Made by a program: the position numbers and the translations under genes | DNA from: Phymorhynchus buccinoides | Taxonomy: Eukaryota > Mollusca > Gastropoda > Neogastropoda > Raphitomidae | Reading direction: 5' to 3' | DNA length: 64,000 bases | NCBI GenBank assembly: GCA_017654935.2 | Contig: CM065713.1 | Coordinates: 11,118,603-11,182,602, forward strand | Shown: one piece after another, positions 29,979 to 41,744 of the stretch | Layout: each line of letters opens with the position of its first letter | Position numbering within the stretch: position 1 is the first letter of the stretch | The notes under the pieces: generated by a model | The model's database searches: none | What the model was told of the DNA's origin: nothing | What the model saw: only the letters and a program-made list of their open reading frames with translations

Positions 29979-32249
29979 ATGGCTGAGATTGTTAAACTTA
30001 GGAGGGAGCTTAAAGAATGGGGAGAGTCTCTAGGAATGTCAGGCCAAGAGTTAGCAAATTTTGTCATATCTGAATATGACAAAGAGAAAACTCGCGAGGA
30101 GGCCGAGAAAGACAAACAGAGAGCTCATGAGGCTCAAGAGGCTGATAAAGCTCGAGGAGGAGGCTGAGAAAGACAAACAGAGAGCTCATGAGGCTCAAGA
30201 GGCTGATAAAGCTCGCGAGGCTCAACAAGCAGATAAAGATCGAGAGCTGCTGCCGAGCAAGAGCAAATCCGTACTCATGAGTTAAGGCAGAGACAACTAG
30301 TGCAGGATGCCAAAAATAAAGAACTCGATCTTGAGGCCACTGAGCGAGAAAAAGCGCGAGACCATGAACTAGCTATGAAGCAGCTTGAAAACTCAGCAGA
30401 CTCCGAGACTGCTGCCCCTCAAAATTTTCCCCCTCCCATTCATACCTCAGCCATGACCTTCACCTTGGAGGCATTCAATGAGGCAACCGAGTCTATCGAT
30501 GCATTCCTCGATAGATTTGAAAGACTGGCCCAGGAATTTGAGCTTGCTCCGGAAAAGTTCAACCTCAAGCTTGCCCAAAGTCTCAGGGGTGTGGCTTATG
30601 AGGTATACAGTAAACTTCCGTCAAGCCAAATTACCGACTACCCAGCTTTGAAAGAAGCCCTGCTCAACAGATACGAGTTGACAGCTGACGCCTACCGGAA
30701 AAAGTTCCGGTCAACCAGAAAAGGTAGGGGAGAGTCCTATGCCCAATTTTCAGATAGACTGGGGAACTATCTGACTAAATGGGTGTCCCTTTCTGCCAAA
30801 TCAGAGTCCTATGAGGATCTCCGGGAACTGATGGTTGGCGAGCAACTGCGCGAAACCATGTCCCCAGAGTTACGCACCTTTACTGCCGAACAAGGTGCCA
30901 CAACTCTGGCTGACCTCATCCAGCTAAGTGATAGGTACACTCTAGCCCATGATGAACCTAGCGCCCCTAAAAGGCCAAAACTACAGCAAGTAGTTGGGTC
31001 CACTGCTTCACAGCAGAGCAGGTTTAACCCCAACTCCAAAAGTGGGTCAAACGGTTCTACCCATGAACGACAACCACTGGGACAACCCTTATTCTGCTCA
31101 TACTGCAAGTCGAACACCCACAATCGGGATGACTGCAGGAAACTTGCTTACAAGCGGCAAAATGTTGCAACTATGCAAGTCGTCTCGACTTCGCAGAATT
31201 GCACAAACCCCTCCCCAGTACAGTGTCCAGGCACACCGTCAGTCGTTGGACAGGCGACTGTCAACAACATCCCTGTTCAGTGTCTCTATGACACTGGACT
31301 GTCATGCGACGCCATTGTCTGCGGATCCCTAGTCCCCGCGTCAGCATACACGGGAGACTTCATCTCTCTGCAAGGCCCTGATGCTGCAATCCCCCCATCC
31401 ACTTTGCCAGTCGCCATAATCAATGTCGACACCAGATATGTTAAGGGACCCATCAAGGCAGTGCTCATGGACAGTCCTGTCTATGACCTCATACTGGGAT
31501 CACAGTATGTGTTTTTAGGGCACCCCTCTCAACCTGCCCTAGTTTCAGCAGGATTCCCTTCTCCCCAATCCACAAACCAACTCCCTCCCTCCTTCCCAAA
31601 GAGCAAATCTCCCTCAGCAGGGAAGAAACCTCTCAACGCGGCAAACCAAATTGCCGCGCGAGCCAATCCAGATTGTCCCAAGTCCCCAAGTCCGCCACAA
31701 CTTGGAAAATCCTTCCCAAGGAATGTCCGCCTAACGACCCAAGACCACTCGCCACAGGTACCTCAGGTGAAAGGCAGCACTGTACCCGCAAACACCCACC
31801 GAAGGTACTATCGGGACAGGCCGCCGCACGTACAGCCGTCACCTACCCCTCCCTTTCAGCGAGTGGCAGTCGACTTGGTCGGGCCTCTACCTCAACGGAA
31901 GAAGAAATTCCGGTATATAGTCACCGTGGTCGACATATGTACCATGCAGTGCGATGCCGCCCCAATCTCCTCACTTGATGCTAGTCAGATAGCTGCGGCA
32001 CTCAAAGCCATTTTCGCCCGAATCGGCCTACCAAACCACATCATCAGCAATGATGAATCCAGGCTAAAGGGGAAACTCAGGCAAGAGGTGTTTGCTATTC
32101 TGCAATCAACCTTGGGACAACTCAACACAGGATTGCCGCACCAACCTCAGTCGGAATCCATTCCACTGATCTCTAACCCACCTGCTCCTTTGAACTCTGT
32201 GTTGCGACCAGATGTTCCACCATTCCAGCCGACCCAGTCTCCCCACTAA
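29979..32249 (+). pseudogene. gag-protease-integrase remnant of the LTR element
   Basis: ATG at 29979 begins MAEIVKLRRELKEWGESLG. A Glu/Lys/Ala repeat follows (EKDKQRAHEAQEADKA twice), with one frameshift near 30155 and a compensating one near 30245. From there the frame is open to 32249. Gag has a SCAN-like core (AYRKKFRSTRKGRGESYAQF, LRELMVGEQLRETMSPELR) and a CCHC knuckle CSYCKSNTHNRDDC. Protease shows LYDTGLSCDAIV and YDLILGSQY. After a Pro/Ser-rich linker, integrase core pieces appear (FQRVAVDLVGPLP, YIVTVVDI, GLPNHIISNDESR), with two of the three acidic positions, then stop. Reverse transcriptase and RNase H are deleted in frame. Confidence 0.88.
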
Positions 32250-32333
32250 TTTGTCCCTGTCGCCCAAGTCGAAAGTGGAGTCGGCGTTCCACAGGAAGAT
32301 TCCGGTACCAGAATCTTTTCTTCGGGGGGCCTC

Positions 32334-34088
32334 TGTGACGTAAGTGTCCCGCGCGACCCGCTTTCTTTATTTCTTATCTACACCCTCCCCCCCCCCCCCC
32401 CCCCCCCCCTCTCCTTTTCTTTTCTCTGTCCGGCCGCCACGTTAATTGCCACCCACCATCTAAAGAAGGCCGATTCCGGGATAGGTCCTTTTCAAGTTCG
32501 AATTGTCTACCCGGTCAGCACGTACCACCTACCGAGGTTATCTCCCTTCACCCCCCCCCCCCCCCCTTTCTACCGGCTCATCACAAGAAAGTGACAACCG
32601 AGGTTATCTCCCTTTGAACACGGTTTTTCCTTTTCAATCACAAGGTTAGGAATGTCAGGAATGTGCTAAGGATGGAATAGGCGCGTGATTGTTCAGTACA
32701 TTTAGAACAGCAAAATTGTGACGTGTGGACTGTAATACACCAATAGCAGGCTTTCATTGTTTGAAAGTGAAGGCTATAATTGGAGTGGTGAGAAAAAGTT
32801 GTCACACAAGATGCTGAAACGTAGCTAGAGCAACACTCACAACCAGTCATCATAAGCCCACTAGTAAGTATTATTGATGACAGGTGATTGAGATCTTGTT
32901 TGTTTGACTCTAGTTTTGATCTAGATCCTATGTTCAATGATGAATAAGGAGTAGATAGATATGTTATAGAAAAGAAGTGGTAAACATTCTATTCTATTTA
33001 TGTGCACTGATTATTTGTGTGTGTGTGTTTTTGACTTGAACACTTTTGGTACCAGAACCGGAGTTTATGCCTACTAACCCTTTTGTCTATTTTTAGTAGG
33101 AAACCTATGGGCCGCAATCTTGCACTATTTTTAGTAGGAAACCTATGGGCCGCAATCTTGCACTTTATGATACCATTCCTTTCCAGGTGTTGGATGGAGA
33201 GTGATGATGGATTGATCACCTTTTATGTTTTACTGATCTCAGTTTGTTAACTGAAATTCAGTTTATTTATTAACTACATGTAGTGCTATTGTACAAGGGA
33301 AGCCTTCAAGCCGGTTGGGATTCACTAATTCCCTGCCGACTGAAGCCCCTTGTCTCTAAGCCATAGAGATCTACATCCACCTTCTCCTGTGATTATCAGC
33401 AGGGCATCGTGGGCCGGACGATCATCCCGGACTCCACCAAGCACCAAGACGGGTCCGTCGCCAAGACAACCTGCACCCAGAATCCGCGAGGAGACCACGC
33501 CTGAACCGTGCCATCCCGCGAAGCCGTAACCGGAACGACTGGGAGCTACTCTCACCTGACGAGCAAGCCCAGAACTTCAAACAGCTAAGTCTACCTGACT
33601 GCGCCAATCATTTGAACTTTCCTACGGACACCGAAGATAATTAGTAACCCTTCCGGCATGGGGCGAACCTTATAGAAAGACAAAAGTCTTGTGAATCCTT
33701 TCGGATTTCATTGTTTTTTAACCATATTTTGTTTTGGCGCCATTGAGCTGCTTTATTATTATTGTTGCATAATCTTATGCAGATTTTGGGAGTAAATAAA
33801 ATACAAGTGTCAAATAATCCTGAACCCTTTGGTCAGACTGATGAGAGTGGGAGTCTTGTAATTTCATGTAAAACCCTACTTCTCTCTGTCTGCCATTTAG
33901 AGCAATTCAACCACTTGTATTTCTTACAACCATCTGACGAGCCAGAACCCGGGCACAAATATAAATTTATTAGATGAAAAGGGGCCGGGAAAGTTGCTCA
34001 TCTCCCATACCCTAGAGAAGTGGGCTAAAGGCAAATTATCTAAAGTCTTCCCTAGAGACTTAGCCTTTTAACCCATTACCTCGTCACA
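32334..34088 (+). repeat. 3' LTR
   Basis: It starts TGTGACG at 32334 directly after CTTCGGGGGGCCTC and ends CGTCACA at 34088. It is nearly identical to the 5' LTR, including the internal TTTTTAGTAGGAAACCTATG duplication. Visible differences include AAGAATGCC/AAGAAGGCC, GTCTCATC/GGCTCATC and GTAATAGG/GTAACCGG, and the lengths of C runs. Confidence 0.95.
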
Positions 34089-34093
34089 ATAAT

Positions 34094-35010
34094 CGCCTTC
34101 TGTTATGCATATTTCGCAGCTTGAAATAAGCCATGCGAGGTTTAATGCTTTTTATCACTGCTCTAGCAACAGCATCACACACAATGACGGATACATCGAA
34201 TGAGATCTGCTCCCCCTTGAATGCAATTCCTGCTTCTTTCAAAGCTTTGCATTCGGCAACAAAGGAATCAAGAAACTCCAAATTATTTGGTTTCTCTGCT
34301 CTGTAGAAGAATGCAATCATGAAAGGTTGTCCCCGGACAGGTTTGTCAATCAGTCCTTGAATTGGCCAAAACTGACTTTTCCCACTCTTGTTCATTGGTA
34401 GACCATCGATGTTTACTTGAATGGTCTCACCTTGCACTAAGTTTTGTGGCTTTTCTGTTTCAAGAGCTTGTTGGATTCCCAAGGCGATGCCAAAATGGTA
34501 GTAAAATCCTCCAGAAATATGTAAAATGTTGCCATTTTGGCCACTCTTTCTGATTGTTTTAAGAAGGGTTCGTGGATCCTTTGGAAGGTTTAGGTTTTTT
34601 GTTTCTGAGCACTTTTAGAAGATCTGACAGTGCTGACTGGGCGACAGAATGTTGAATTGCCCAGTCAGCCAGTTCAGCAGACAAATCTTGTGTTTCATCA
34701 GACTCAGAGTCGACATGTTGTTGATCATAAGACTCTTCAGGATCAGAGTCCAAACTGTTATTTCCTTCCCTATCCAGTCCATATGACTCTGACTTCACAC
34801 TATTCACAGTCATCAAAAGGTCTTTCATATTAAGTTGAAATCCATGGGTTTCTGCTTCATATTCTGATAAATTGCTGGCATCATCTTCTTCAGTCAGGAC
34901 CAATGAATCACATGGTGAATTTTCTTCTGAACAACAAATATTCTTCTGAATGAAATCTGGTGAAGAATTTTCTTCTTCTTCTTCTTCTTGAATGGTAGTT
35001 CATTCTTTTT
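34094..35010 (-). pseudogene. CACTA/EnSpm-like transposase, N-terminal and central part
   Basis: From about 35010 on minus: an acidic N-terminus (LTEEDDASNLSEYEAE, DSDPEESYDQQHVDSESDE), LADWAIQHSVAQSALSDLLK, then after a frameshift near 34600 LPKDPRTLL, GFYYHFGIALGIQQ, VNIDGLPMNKSGKSQFWPI (candidate catalytic Asp), FVAECKALKEAGI and VIVCDAVARAVIKSIK. A last frame change gives CEICITEGDY, which is interrupted by the LTR element. The join GDY|GKVIFPQLN is perfect once the element and one ATAAT are removed. Cut-and-paste transposase, no longer functional. Confidence 0.78.
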
Positions 35011-35158
35011 TAAGTCTGTCCACAAGGAGGCTATCGTTACTTATAGCAGCTTGGGCCTGGAAGAGAGAGAAGGAGAAAGAGAGAATAATGAACAATGTCA
35101 ATGAATAGGCCGTTGGCCCATGTTAGAGAGAGAGACAGAGAGAGATAAACATTCAGAC

Positions 35159-35199
<41 letters not shown>

Positions 35200-35270
35200 G
35201 AGACAGGCAGACAGAGAGAGAGACCAGAACTGACAAAAAAAGGCACACAAAGAGACAGACGCACGCACAT

Positions 35271-35304
<34 letters not shown>

Positions 35305-35430
35305 AGAGAGAGAGAGAGAGATAGGCATAGAAAGTGAGATTGAAAGAGAGAGACAGAGAGAGATGCACAGACAAAGTGAAAGACATAAAGTGAAAGACAG
35401 GCAGACGGAAAGAGAGAACATTGAACACTA
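35011..35430. repeat. GA- and CA-rich low complexity
   Basis: (GA)n at about 35163-35195 and (CA)n at about 35273-35300, with interrupted GA repeats to 35420. Leu/Ser and Cys/Val frames here are artefacts. Confidence 0.9.
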
Positions 35431-35545
35431 AAAAATTATAATCAAAAGTCCATTAAAATATATTACTGTGGATGGTTACTAAACATTGTGGCAGAGAAAG
35501 AGAGTCTGTGGGTTGTATATATGTGACCATGCGAATACGAAAAAT

Positions 35546-35690
35546 TGTGTTTTACGTCATCTCGGTCATAGACACATATGGGACATTTGTAAATACAAAG
35601 ATGGTGGGAACAATACTGGAGGCAATGCCCGGAGGCAGTGCAACTCCAGTAAAGTCCCGATTTTTTTTAACAATACAGATATGTGTAGCG
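35546..35690 (+). repeat. dispersed repeat family C, copy 2
   Basis: GTGTTTTACGTCATCTCGG through CAATGCCCGGAGGCAGTGC to AGTAAAGTCCCGA, then a T run, followed by GTGTAGCGGTAACCATGCC, the same 3' phrase as in the cluster copies at 52.3-52.5 kb. Confidence 0.85.
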
Positions 35691-35968
35691 GTAACCATGC
35701 CTCGTATCATAATAATGATAATAAACAGTAATATCCAAATGATTCACAATGCCATATGCCATGTTACAGTCGAATATAATATTGTAAGGTACACCCCAAG
35801 GCTAAACATCACCTCCCAGGCATCCCACAGTCAGAGCACAACTTGTGACGGCCGCGGCTTCGTCTGTCAGGATAAACCAAACCTTGTACTCTGCCTATGG
35901 GAATTCCAAATCTGGGAAGACCGAAGAGGCGATCAGTTAGGGGAACCTACACAAGATAGTAAGAGCTA

Positions 35969-35972
<4 letters not shown>

Positions 35973-36039
<67 letters not shown>
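35973..36039. repeat. (AG)n microsatellite
   Basis: 67 bases of AG repeat. Confidence 0.97.
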
Positions 36040-36042
<3 letters not shown>

Positions 36043-37500
36043 ATTCACAGGCAACGGAATCAGATCATGAACAGACAAGAAGTTTAAACGAGAAATAGTT
36101 TGATTTAGCCAACTACACTAACAAATAACACATAGCCTAGGTACGAGAAGGGAAAAAACCAACAACTTACGTAATTCTCAGTTTGTACTGATAAAATGAG
36201 AGAAAAATACCTAAATTGGTGTAAACATGCGTTTTTTGTCAATAGTTTGCAATGAAATAGGTACGATTTTGTTGGAACATTGGTCTATTTTTTTCACTCA
36301 TGACTCAAATACAGAAATTTGTGACATCTTTCTTCCAACAATCAAGACGATTGAAAGTTGAACAAAACTCTAGGCCTACTATTTCTTTTTAAAAGAAAAA
36401 CAGTATTCACAGATAGTGTATTGTCTGTAGAAACTATTATGTAGCTATCTTTGAGACATTTGTTTTTGCATAAAAAAATCTTTCAGTCGAAGAAAGCTTC
36501 TCAGTTCTTATTTCGGCTTTCTGGCGTCCCCTCACCATGCGCTCGTCTCGTGCATTGACGTATTTATTATACCTAGAGTAATCGTCATCAACACGTCAGT
36601 CACTCAGTCGTCCGTGCATAGATCCATAGATAAGCAAACGAACTTTCAAAAGCCTAGATTTTTAGGAAGTTTCAAAACCACACATGTGCAACATTAACAC
36701 TTACATTTTAAGCATCGAAACAAACGTATGTAATTTTCTGATGCCGTTGGTCGAATGAAGTAAAATATTGTAAGATTTAGCACTTAAAGACCCCCTCTAG
36801 TGCCGTAGTTTCTCCCCAGAATTCGTTCGGGGTCGAAAAAGCAATGCCATTTGCCATAACCGCGACAATCAATTTGACCCAGTGACCTAGATATCGGACT
36901 CTGAAGACGCCATTTTGCACCTGGATTTTTTCCGGAAGTGAAAGGTTAGAGCTGTAAGCGGTGTTACAGCGCTTACAGCTTTGTTGTCCTTGACCTTGCG
37001 CTTACAGAAGAGTAACTGATCGCTCCTGCATCTCCTAGGAGTTGTGCTTTTATTTTAGTCGCATTCTGTTTGCTGATAAGTATTGTAGCTATGCCTTGGT
37101 TTCAGTTTTCTCTTCTAGCAACCTACGTTCAATTGATAACTTTCTTACTTGCCGATAACGGCTGCAATGTTCGGTTGAATGATCGAATTGAGCATTCGTG
37201 AAAACACGGTAAAGTAAGGTCAATAACTGGTCTTCTTCAGGCTAGCCGAGACTAAAACAGACACCTCCAGGATGAATGCGAAGGTAGTTTGGATCGTGAT
37301 ACGAACAAACAATAAAGAAACAACAGTTGGTCATCAGAATTTGGAAGAGAACACATGATAGACTAGCGCAAAATAAAGAACACTTTCATCTGACATCAGC
37401 AGTGACGTAAAGAAGAAATGACGTTTGCTTGACAAGTTCCAGGAAGGTTGATTCACATTCTTCTTCTTCTTCTTCTTCGCAGTACGTAGCCACAATCAAC
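36040..37500. other. no gene recognised
   Basis: AT-rich, no long frames. A small hairpin AGCTGTAAGCG/CGCTTACAGCT at about 36951-36981 is the only structure noted. A (TTC)n tract lies at 37461-37480, just outside the palindrome. Confidence 0.45.
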
Positions 37501-37689
37501 ACACTGATTATTATGCCACGGAACCGGGGAGGTTCATCCACATATGCCGGAAGAAATGGCCAGGAGGCCGAAGAATAAAGAAAGAGGAGAGAGGACGGAC
37601 AAAAGGAAAACGCCTAGCTTGATGGGAATCTGCAGGGGAGGGGGAGGGGAGGGGGGAGGGGAGGGGGGCTTTTGCTTGGTTGTTAGACT

Positions 37690-38115
37690 GATGACCCATG
37701 AGTGGGGCCACCAGCCGCAGCAGGTGCAGCAGGCGGGTGTCCTTTGAGGAACTTCCAGACTCCGGCTGCGAAGCTCTATAGAGTTCTGGCCTCCACTGCG
37801 GGTGTTGGCAGGTCGTTCCACTACTTGATTGTTCGTGAAAAAAAGAGCTTTGACGGTACTGCGTCCGACACTGGGGGATGAGGAGCTGTTGTGAATGACC
37901 CCTGCGTTGCCGCTCTGGCTGAGGTATGACTTTGCTCCTGTTCACCATGCCATTGAGTATTTTATGCAGCATGGTGAGTCTGGTGGCTTGTCTGCGTTGC
38001 TGCAGTGGATTCCATCTGAGCCTCTGTAGCATGTCGGTAACGCTGGCTGTATATATGTTATCTATCTTCAAGTCATATTCTTCTGACTTCAGATCTAGAA
38101 TAGGTGTAGATCTAT
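37690..38115 (-). pseudogene. LINE RT C-terminal fragment (left arm)
   Basis: On minus: SVTDMLQRLRWNPLQQRRQA, LTMLHKILNGMV, KVIPQPERQRRGHSQQLL, CRTQYRQSSFF, then frames shift where FFxRTIxxWNxLP should follow. It is the C-terminal domain of a jockey-group LINE. The mirrored copy is on plus at 49211-49640. Confidence 0.85.
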
Positions 38116-38350
38116 TCAAATGACAAACATCCTGAGTTGAAGCATGCGTGTCGAGCAGCGAAGCGACATCACAACTGATATCTTTAGGCGATATCTGAAG
38201 CTGAAGCAACAAAAGAAAGAAAAAAGCAGTTATAAAACTGCACTTTTTAATCAAATCTTATCAGCTTGGTGGTGAGCACACGCAGCCTGGCAAAGTGACC
38301 AGAAACTCCTTTTCCCCACGAACTACCATCGGGCGGAACAGACTGCCGAA

Positions 38351-38470
38351 ATGATCTTCAGAAACTCATTTTTCCCCACGAACTACCATGTACCATCGAG
38401 CATCAGCCTACCGTCTGCTGGGCAGTTCAGGAAGGCTCTGTCAAGATGCCATAACACCAATTTACCCCCC
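38351..38470 (+). pseudogene. LINE RT C-terminal scrap
   Basis: FRNSFFPTNYHVPSS, then LPSAGQFRKALSR, resembles the NSFFPRT...LP...FRKAL end of a LINE RT. It is preceded by a tandem partial duplication (CCCCACGAACTACCAT at 38317 and 38376). A C run follows. Confidence 0.55.
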
Positions 38471-38689
38471 CCCCCCCTCCTGCAAGGCGCGGCATCATGT
38501 GGGACCTGGCTGCCTGGGCCATATTTGTATAAATAGTTGGGTGGGGTGGTTTTTTTAGCTAGAGAGTTGCTTTCCCCAAGTTCTTCCCGCCAGTGCTTAT
38601 ATCCAGAATTGGATTTCTTCCGTTGTAACGAATCAAGATCAAGACCAGTCAGTGGACTGTCAACGCGATGTCCTCCCCCCCCCCCCCCC

Positions 38690-39010
38690 AGGGGATAGCG
38701 GGCGGGGGGTGGGTGGGTGGGGGGGGGGTGTTCTGTATAAATTCCTCCACCTTCTGTGCTTGTAACTTCCTCTAATCTGTCACTCTCTTTGACTCTGCCT
38801 TTTCCCTTTGCTTGCTGTCATCTACTATCTTTCTGCCTTTCCGGTCTATCCTCCTGCCGTTTTTCAAGAAACTATTTCCAAAAAAATGTCCTCCAGCCGA
38901 GGTCGGACATGCTGGGCCTAACTATTTCTTAGTTAGGCGCGTAATGGCAGCATGATGCATCTGCACTCATAATTGACAGGAAGCTGTCTGAGCGATCGAA
39001 GAAAAAGTTG
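38690..39010 (+). repeat. repeat family B, copy 2 (left arm)
   Basis: G/C-rich front, then TTCTGTGCTTGTAACTTCC, TCTACTATCTTTCTGCC and CTCCAGCCGAGGTCGGAC, ending GAGCGATCGAAGAAAA. It matches the 17.05-kb copy in order and length. Confidence 0.85.
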
Positions 39011-39691
39011 ATGTTTTTAAGCCCCACTTTAACCAATATTTTCCACACAGTGGCAAAAACATCAATGCCCCAATTTTGATGACCTGGCCTGTGTGTGTGT
39101 GCGCGCGCGCGTTTACGTGTGTCACTTGTCCATGTATTATCACAAATATTATGCAATCCTTTAAATCCCATTTTTTGCCTCACACTTAAATCTAAAATCA
39201 TATCTTAGGTTGTATTCTTTTGCAAACTCTTGTCTTACATTCTGCTGTTTTCTCTGTGATTTGTCTGTTTGTGTCTCGTTTGTTGTTGTTTTCTTTTCTT
39301 TTTTTAAGTGGTGACAGTAAACAAATTACATTATGTTTTATAAAAGGACAATAAAGATTAGTTGATTGATTAAATGATGGTTTGACTGATTGATCGAGAT
39401 TACTTGAATGATTGACTGTTTGACATAAATTAATTGATATATCTGAGATGCTGATGTCATTCACTGTTTAAAAAAAAATGTTTTATTGAAGCCATTTGGT
39501 ATTTGATTGCATGCCAATGTTCAGTAAGAATAATGTTTGCAGGTGAAGCCATTTTCTATGCAGTTGCTTTTTTTTTTAATGCATAGGCGTACACCTAATT
39601 TGCATTTGTCTGCATACTGTATATTCCATGTGTGAATGCATGATTGCATGAACAAACTATACATGGGGTAAAATAGTTTAAACAAATTTTG

Positions 39692-39840
39692 AACACCACG
39701 AGTATCATAAAGACATTGTGATTGTTAAACAATATTTCAGTGATTGACTATATGTTACTAAACAATATTTCAGTGGTTGACAATAGGTTACTACCTATCT
39801 TGTTTAACAATCACAATGTCTTTATGATACTCGTGGTGTT
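39692..39840. mobile_element. 149-bp hairpin MITE (left arm)
   Basis: AACACCACGAGTATCATAAA with GACATTGTGATTGTTAAACA is mirrored at the right end by TGTTTAACAATCACAATGTC with TTTATGATACTCGTGGTGTT. The 40-base arms are perfect. The equivalent at 47444-47598 in the other arm is slightly diverged, so the insertion predates the inverted duplication. Confidence 0.88.
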
Positions 39841-41409
39841 AAAAAAAAGTATTATGACTAGAATCTTACAGTGTGCATTTCCAATGCATGATATGTCATA
39901 GTGCATGAGAACAACAAACATGATTTTTGTGTGTGCATAAACTCTGATTTTGCTTTCACTGTATGCAGCAAGGATTTCTAACGAATACACAGAAAACAAT
40001 GTATGGTTTCCTTATGTACCATTACATATTTAATTTATTACAAATGTAACAAAAATCATGAAAACAAACAAACAACAAGAAATTTAAAAAAAGGTATGTG
40101 TGTGGGCGGGGACGGGGTGGGGGGTATGCAATGTACAGCCCAATTATGGTGAAAACAAAGAAATCAAACCCAAGACTTTTTTCAATATAATTTTGGTGTA
40201 GTCTAGTCAGAGAGACTTGTTAGATCTCTGTGAAATTCGGGCTGCTCCTACCTGGAGAACGCGTCATCTCAAGACTAAGAGCGGTGCCATCCATATTGTA
40301 TGAAAATTGGAAACTTTAATTTAGCGTGCTTCTGTCCATTTATGATGTTCAAGCACATCAGAAAAGAATTTAGTAGTATGGTCGAGATCCTGTTGCTTGG
40401 GGGGAGGGGGGGGTTGGCGGAGTTCAGAGAAGAATAGAGTGCTTCAAAGAAAACAAAAGTTTAAAAAAATAATGGACGAATTGAAGCTAGTAGGAACTAA
40501 TAATGAAAACAAAAACAAAGTGATTTTTTTGAATGATAAAAAAAAAATTCATTCTCTCTTCTTTCATTCAACACACATAACTGATCTCTAAACAAAAATA
40601 TTTCTTTAAAATCTCTCATTATTTACACCCACCCACACACATGGATGAAACCAATTGCAGGAAAAGCAGGAATTCTGATTTTGGCTTTGTTGTTTTTCAG
40701 AAAATCCTGAATTTGCAATACTTTATCGAACGATTATTACCCTGAAATTAGATGGGAAAAAATGGTTTCATTGTTTTAAAAAATGAAAGCTGTCTCTACA
40801 ATTTATTGCTCTGATTTTATTAGTAAAAGTGTACAACAACAAAAACTTTCTGTATTGGGGTTTCACCCCCTGACCCTCACAAACAAGTTCATCCCTTGAC
40901 CCCACCAAGGTGGCCCGCCAGAACCAAGGCCTTCCTGCTTTTCATTTTGTCCAGGTTTCATCCTTGCACACACACGCACATGCGCGCGCAAGATACTAAG
41001 ACAGAGTAAGTGATGATTTTTAAAAATATGTGTAAAATAAACAATTGTCAAAACGCACACTTCTCTCTGTAAGAGCAGGCAATATACATGGATGCAACTG
41101 GAGAAAATCCAAAAACAGACAAGGCAGGGGTCCAGGGGCCACCCAGGCCCTTGGGCGGTCAGGGGGGCAACAGCCTCCTGAAGCCGAAGAAAAAAAAATC
41201 GTACTCAATTTCAAGCTTATTCCAGGCTTGTAAAGTGAGAATTCAACACTTTTTTTCCCTTGAACTTTGAATCATTTTTTGGGTCAAAATTTGAAAAAAA
41301 AAAAACAGGCGCCGTCTGGTTTTCAGATTTTAAAAAAAAAACAGGATCCGCCTTGCATCCATCGTATAATATCATTGACAGAAGAAGCACTGGTTGCACC
41401 TTTTTTCCG

Positions 41410-41460
41410 TTTATGAATTATCTCCTTTTCAAGTTCAAGTTCACGTTCAAGTTCAAGTAT
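41410..41460. repeat. short (TTCAAG)n tract
   Basis: CAAGTTCAAGTTCACGTTCA and following bases form a 6-bp tandem. The mirror is at about 45826-45846. Confidence 0.7.
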
Positions 41461-41744
41461 ACTTTAATATCTCCAAAAGAGAAATTCAGGTTAGGTGCAA
41501 CAACATGACAGATACAACATAACTGAAATAACATTAATCAAACGTGTGAAACAAAATTATACCAATCAAATAATTATTAAAATAATAGCCCTTTTACAGG
41601 ACTAAATGTGAATATATCGAAACTAGTCTTCAAAGTCTCTTATTTCCCTGTAAAATAATAATAATACAGTTTACTACTACTAATAGCAATAGTTGTAATA
41701 ATAAGGAATCTTATTACAGTACTAATACAAGACTAACAAATGCA

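Larger units (their letters stand above)
27937..34088 (+). mobile_element. LTR retrotransposon (Ty3/gypsy-type), RT-deleted, inserted in a transposase gene
   Basis: A 6152-bp element with two LTRs of about 1.76 kb that differ by only scattered substitutions and C-run lengths, a tRNA-Pro-type primer site, a gag-protease-integrase remnant and a purine-rich stretch (CTTCGGGGGGCC) before the 3' LTR. Gag with SCAN-like sequence and protease upstream of integrase fit Ty3/gypsy. Reverse transcriptase and RNase H are absent, so it can move only with help. LTR similarity indicates a fairly young insertion. Confidence 0.93.

Noticed and set aside
27937..34088. Endogenous retrovirus with envelope gene
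   Set aside because: No envelope-like frame lies between the integrase piece and the 3' LTR; only about 85 bases separate them.
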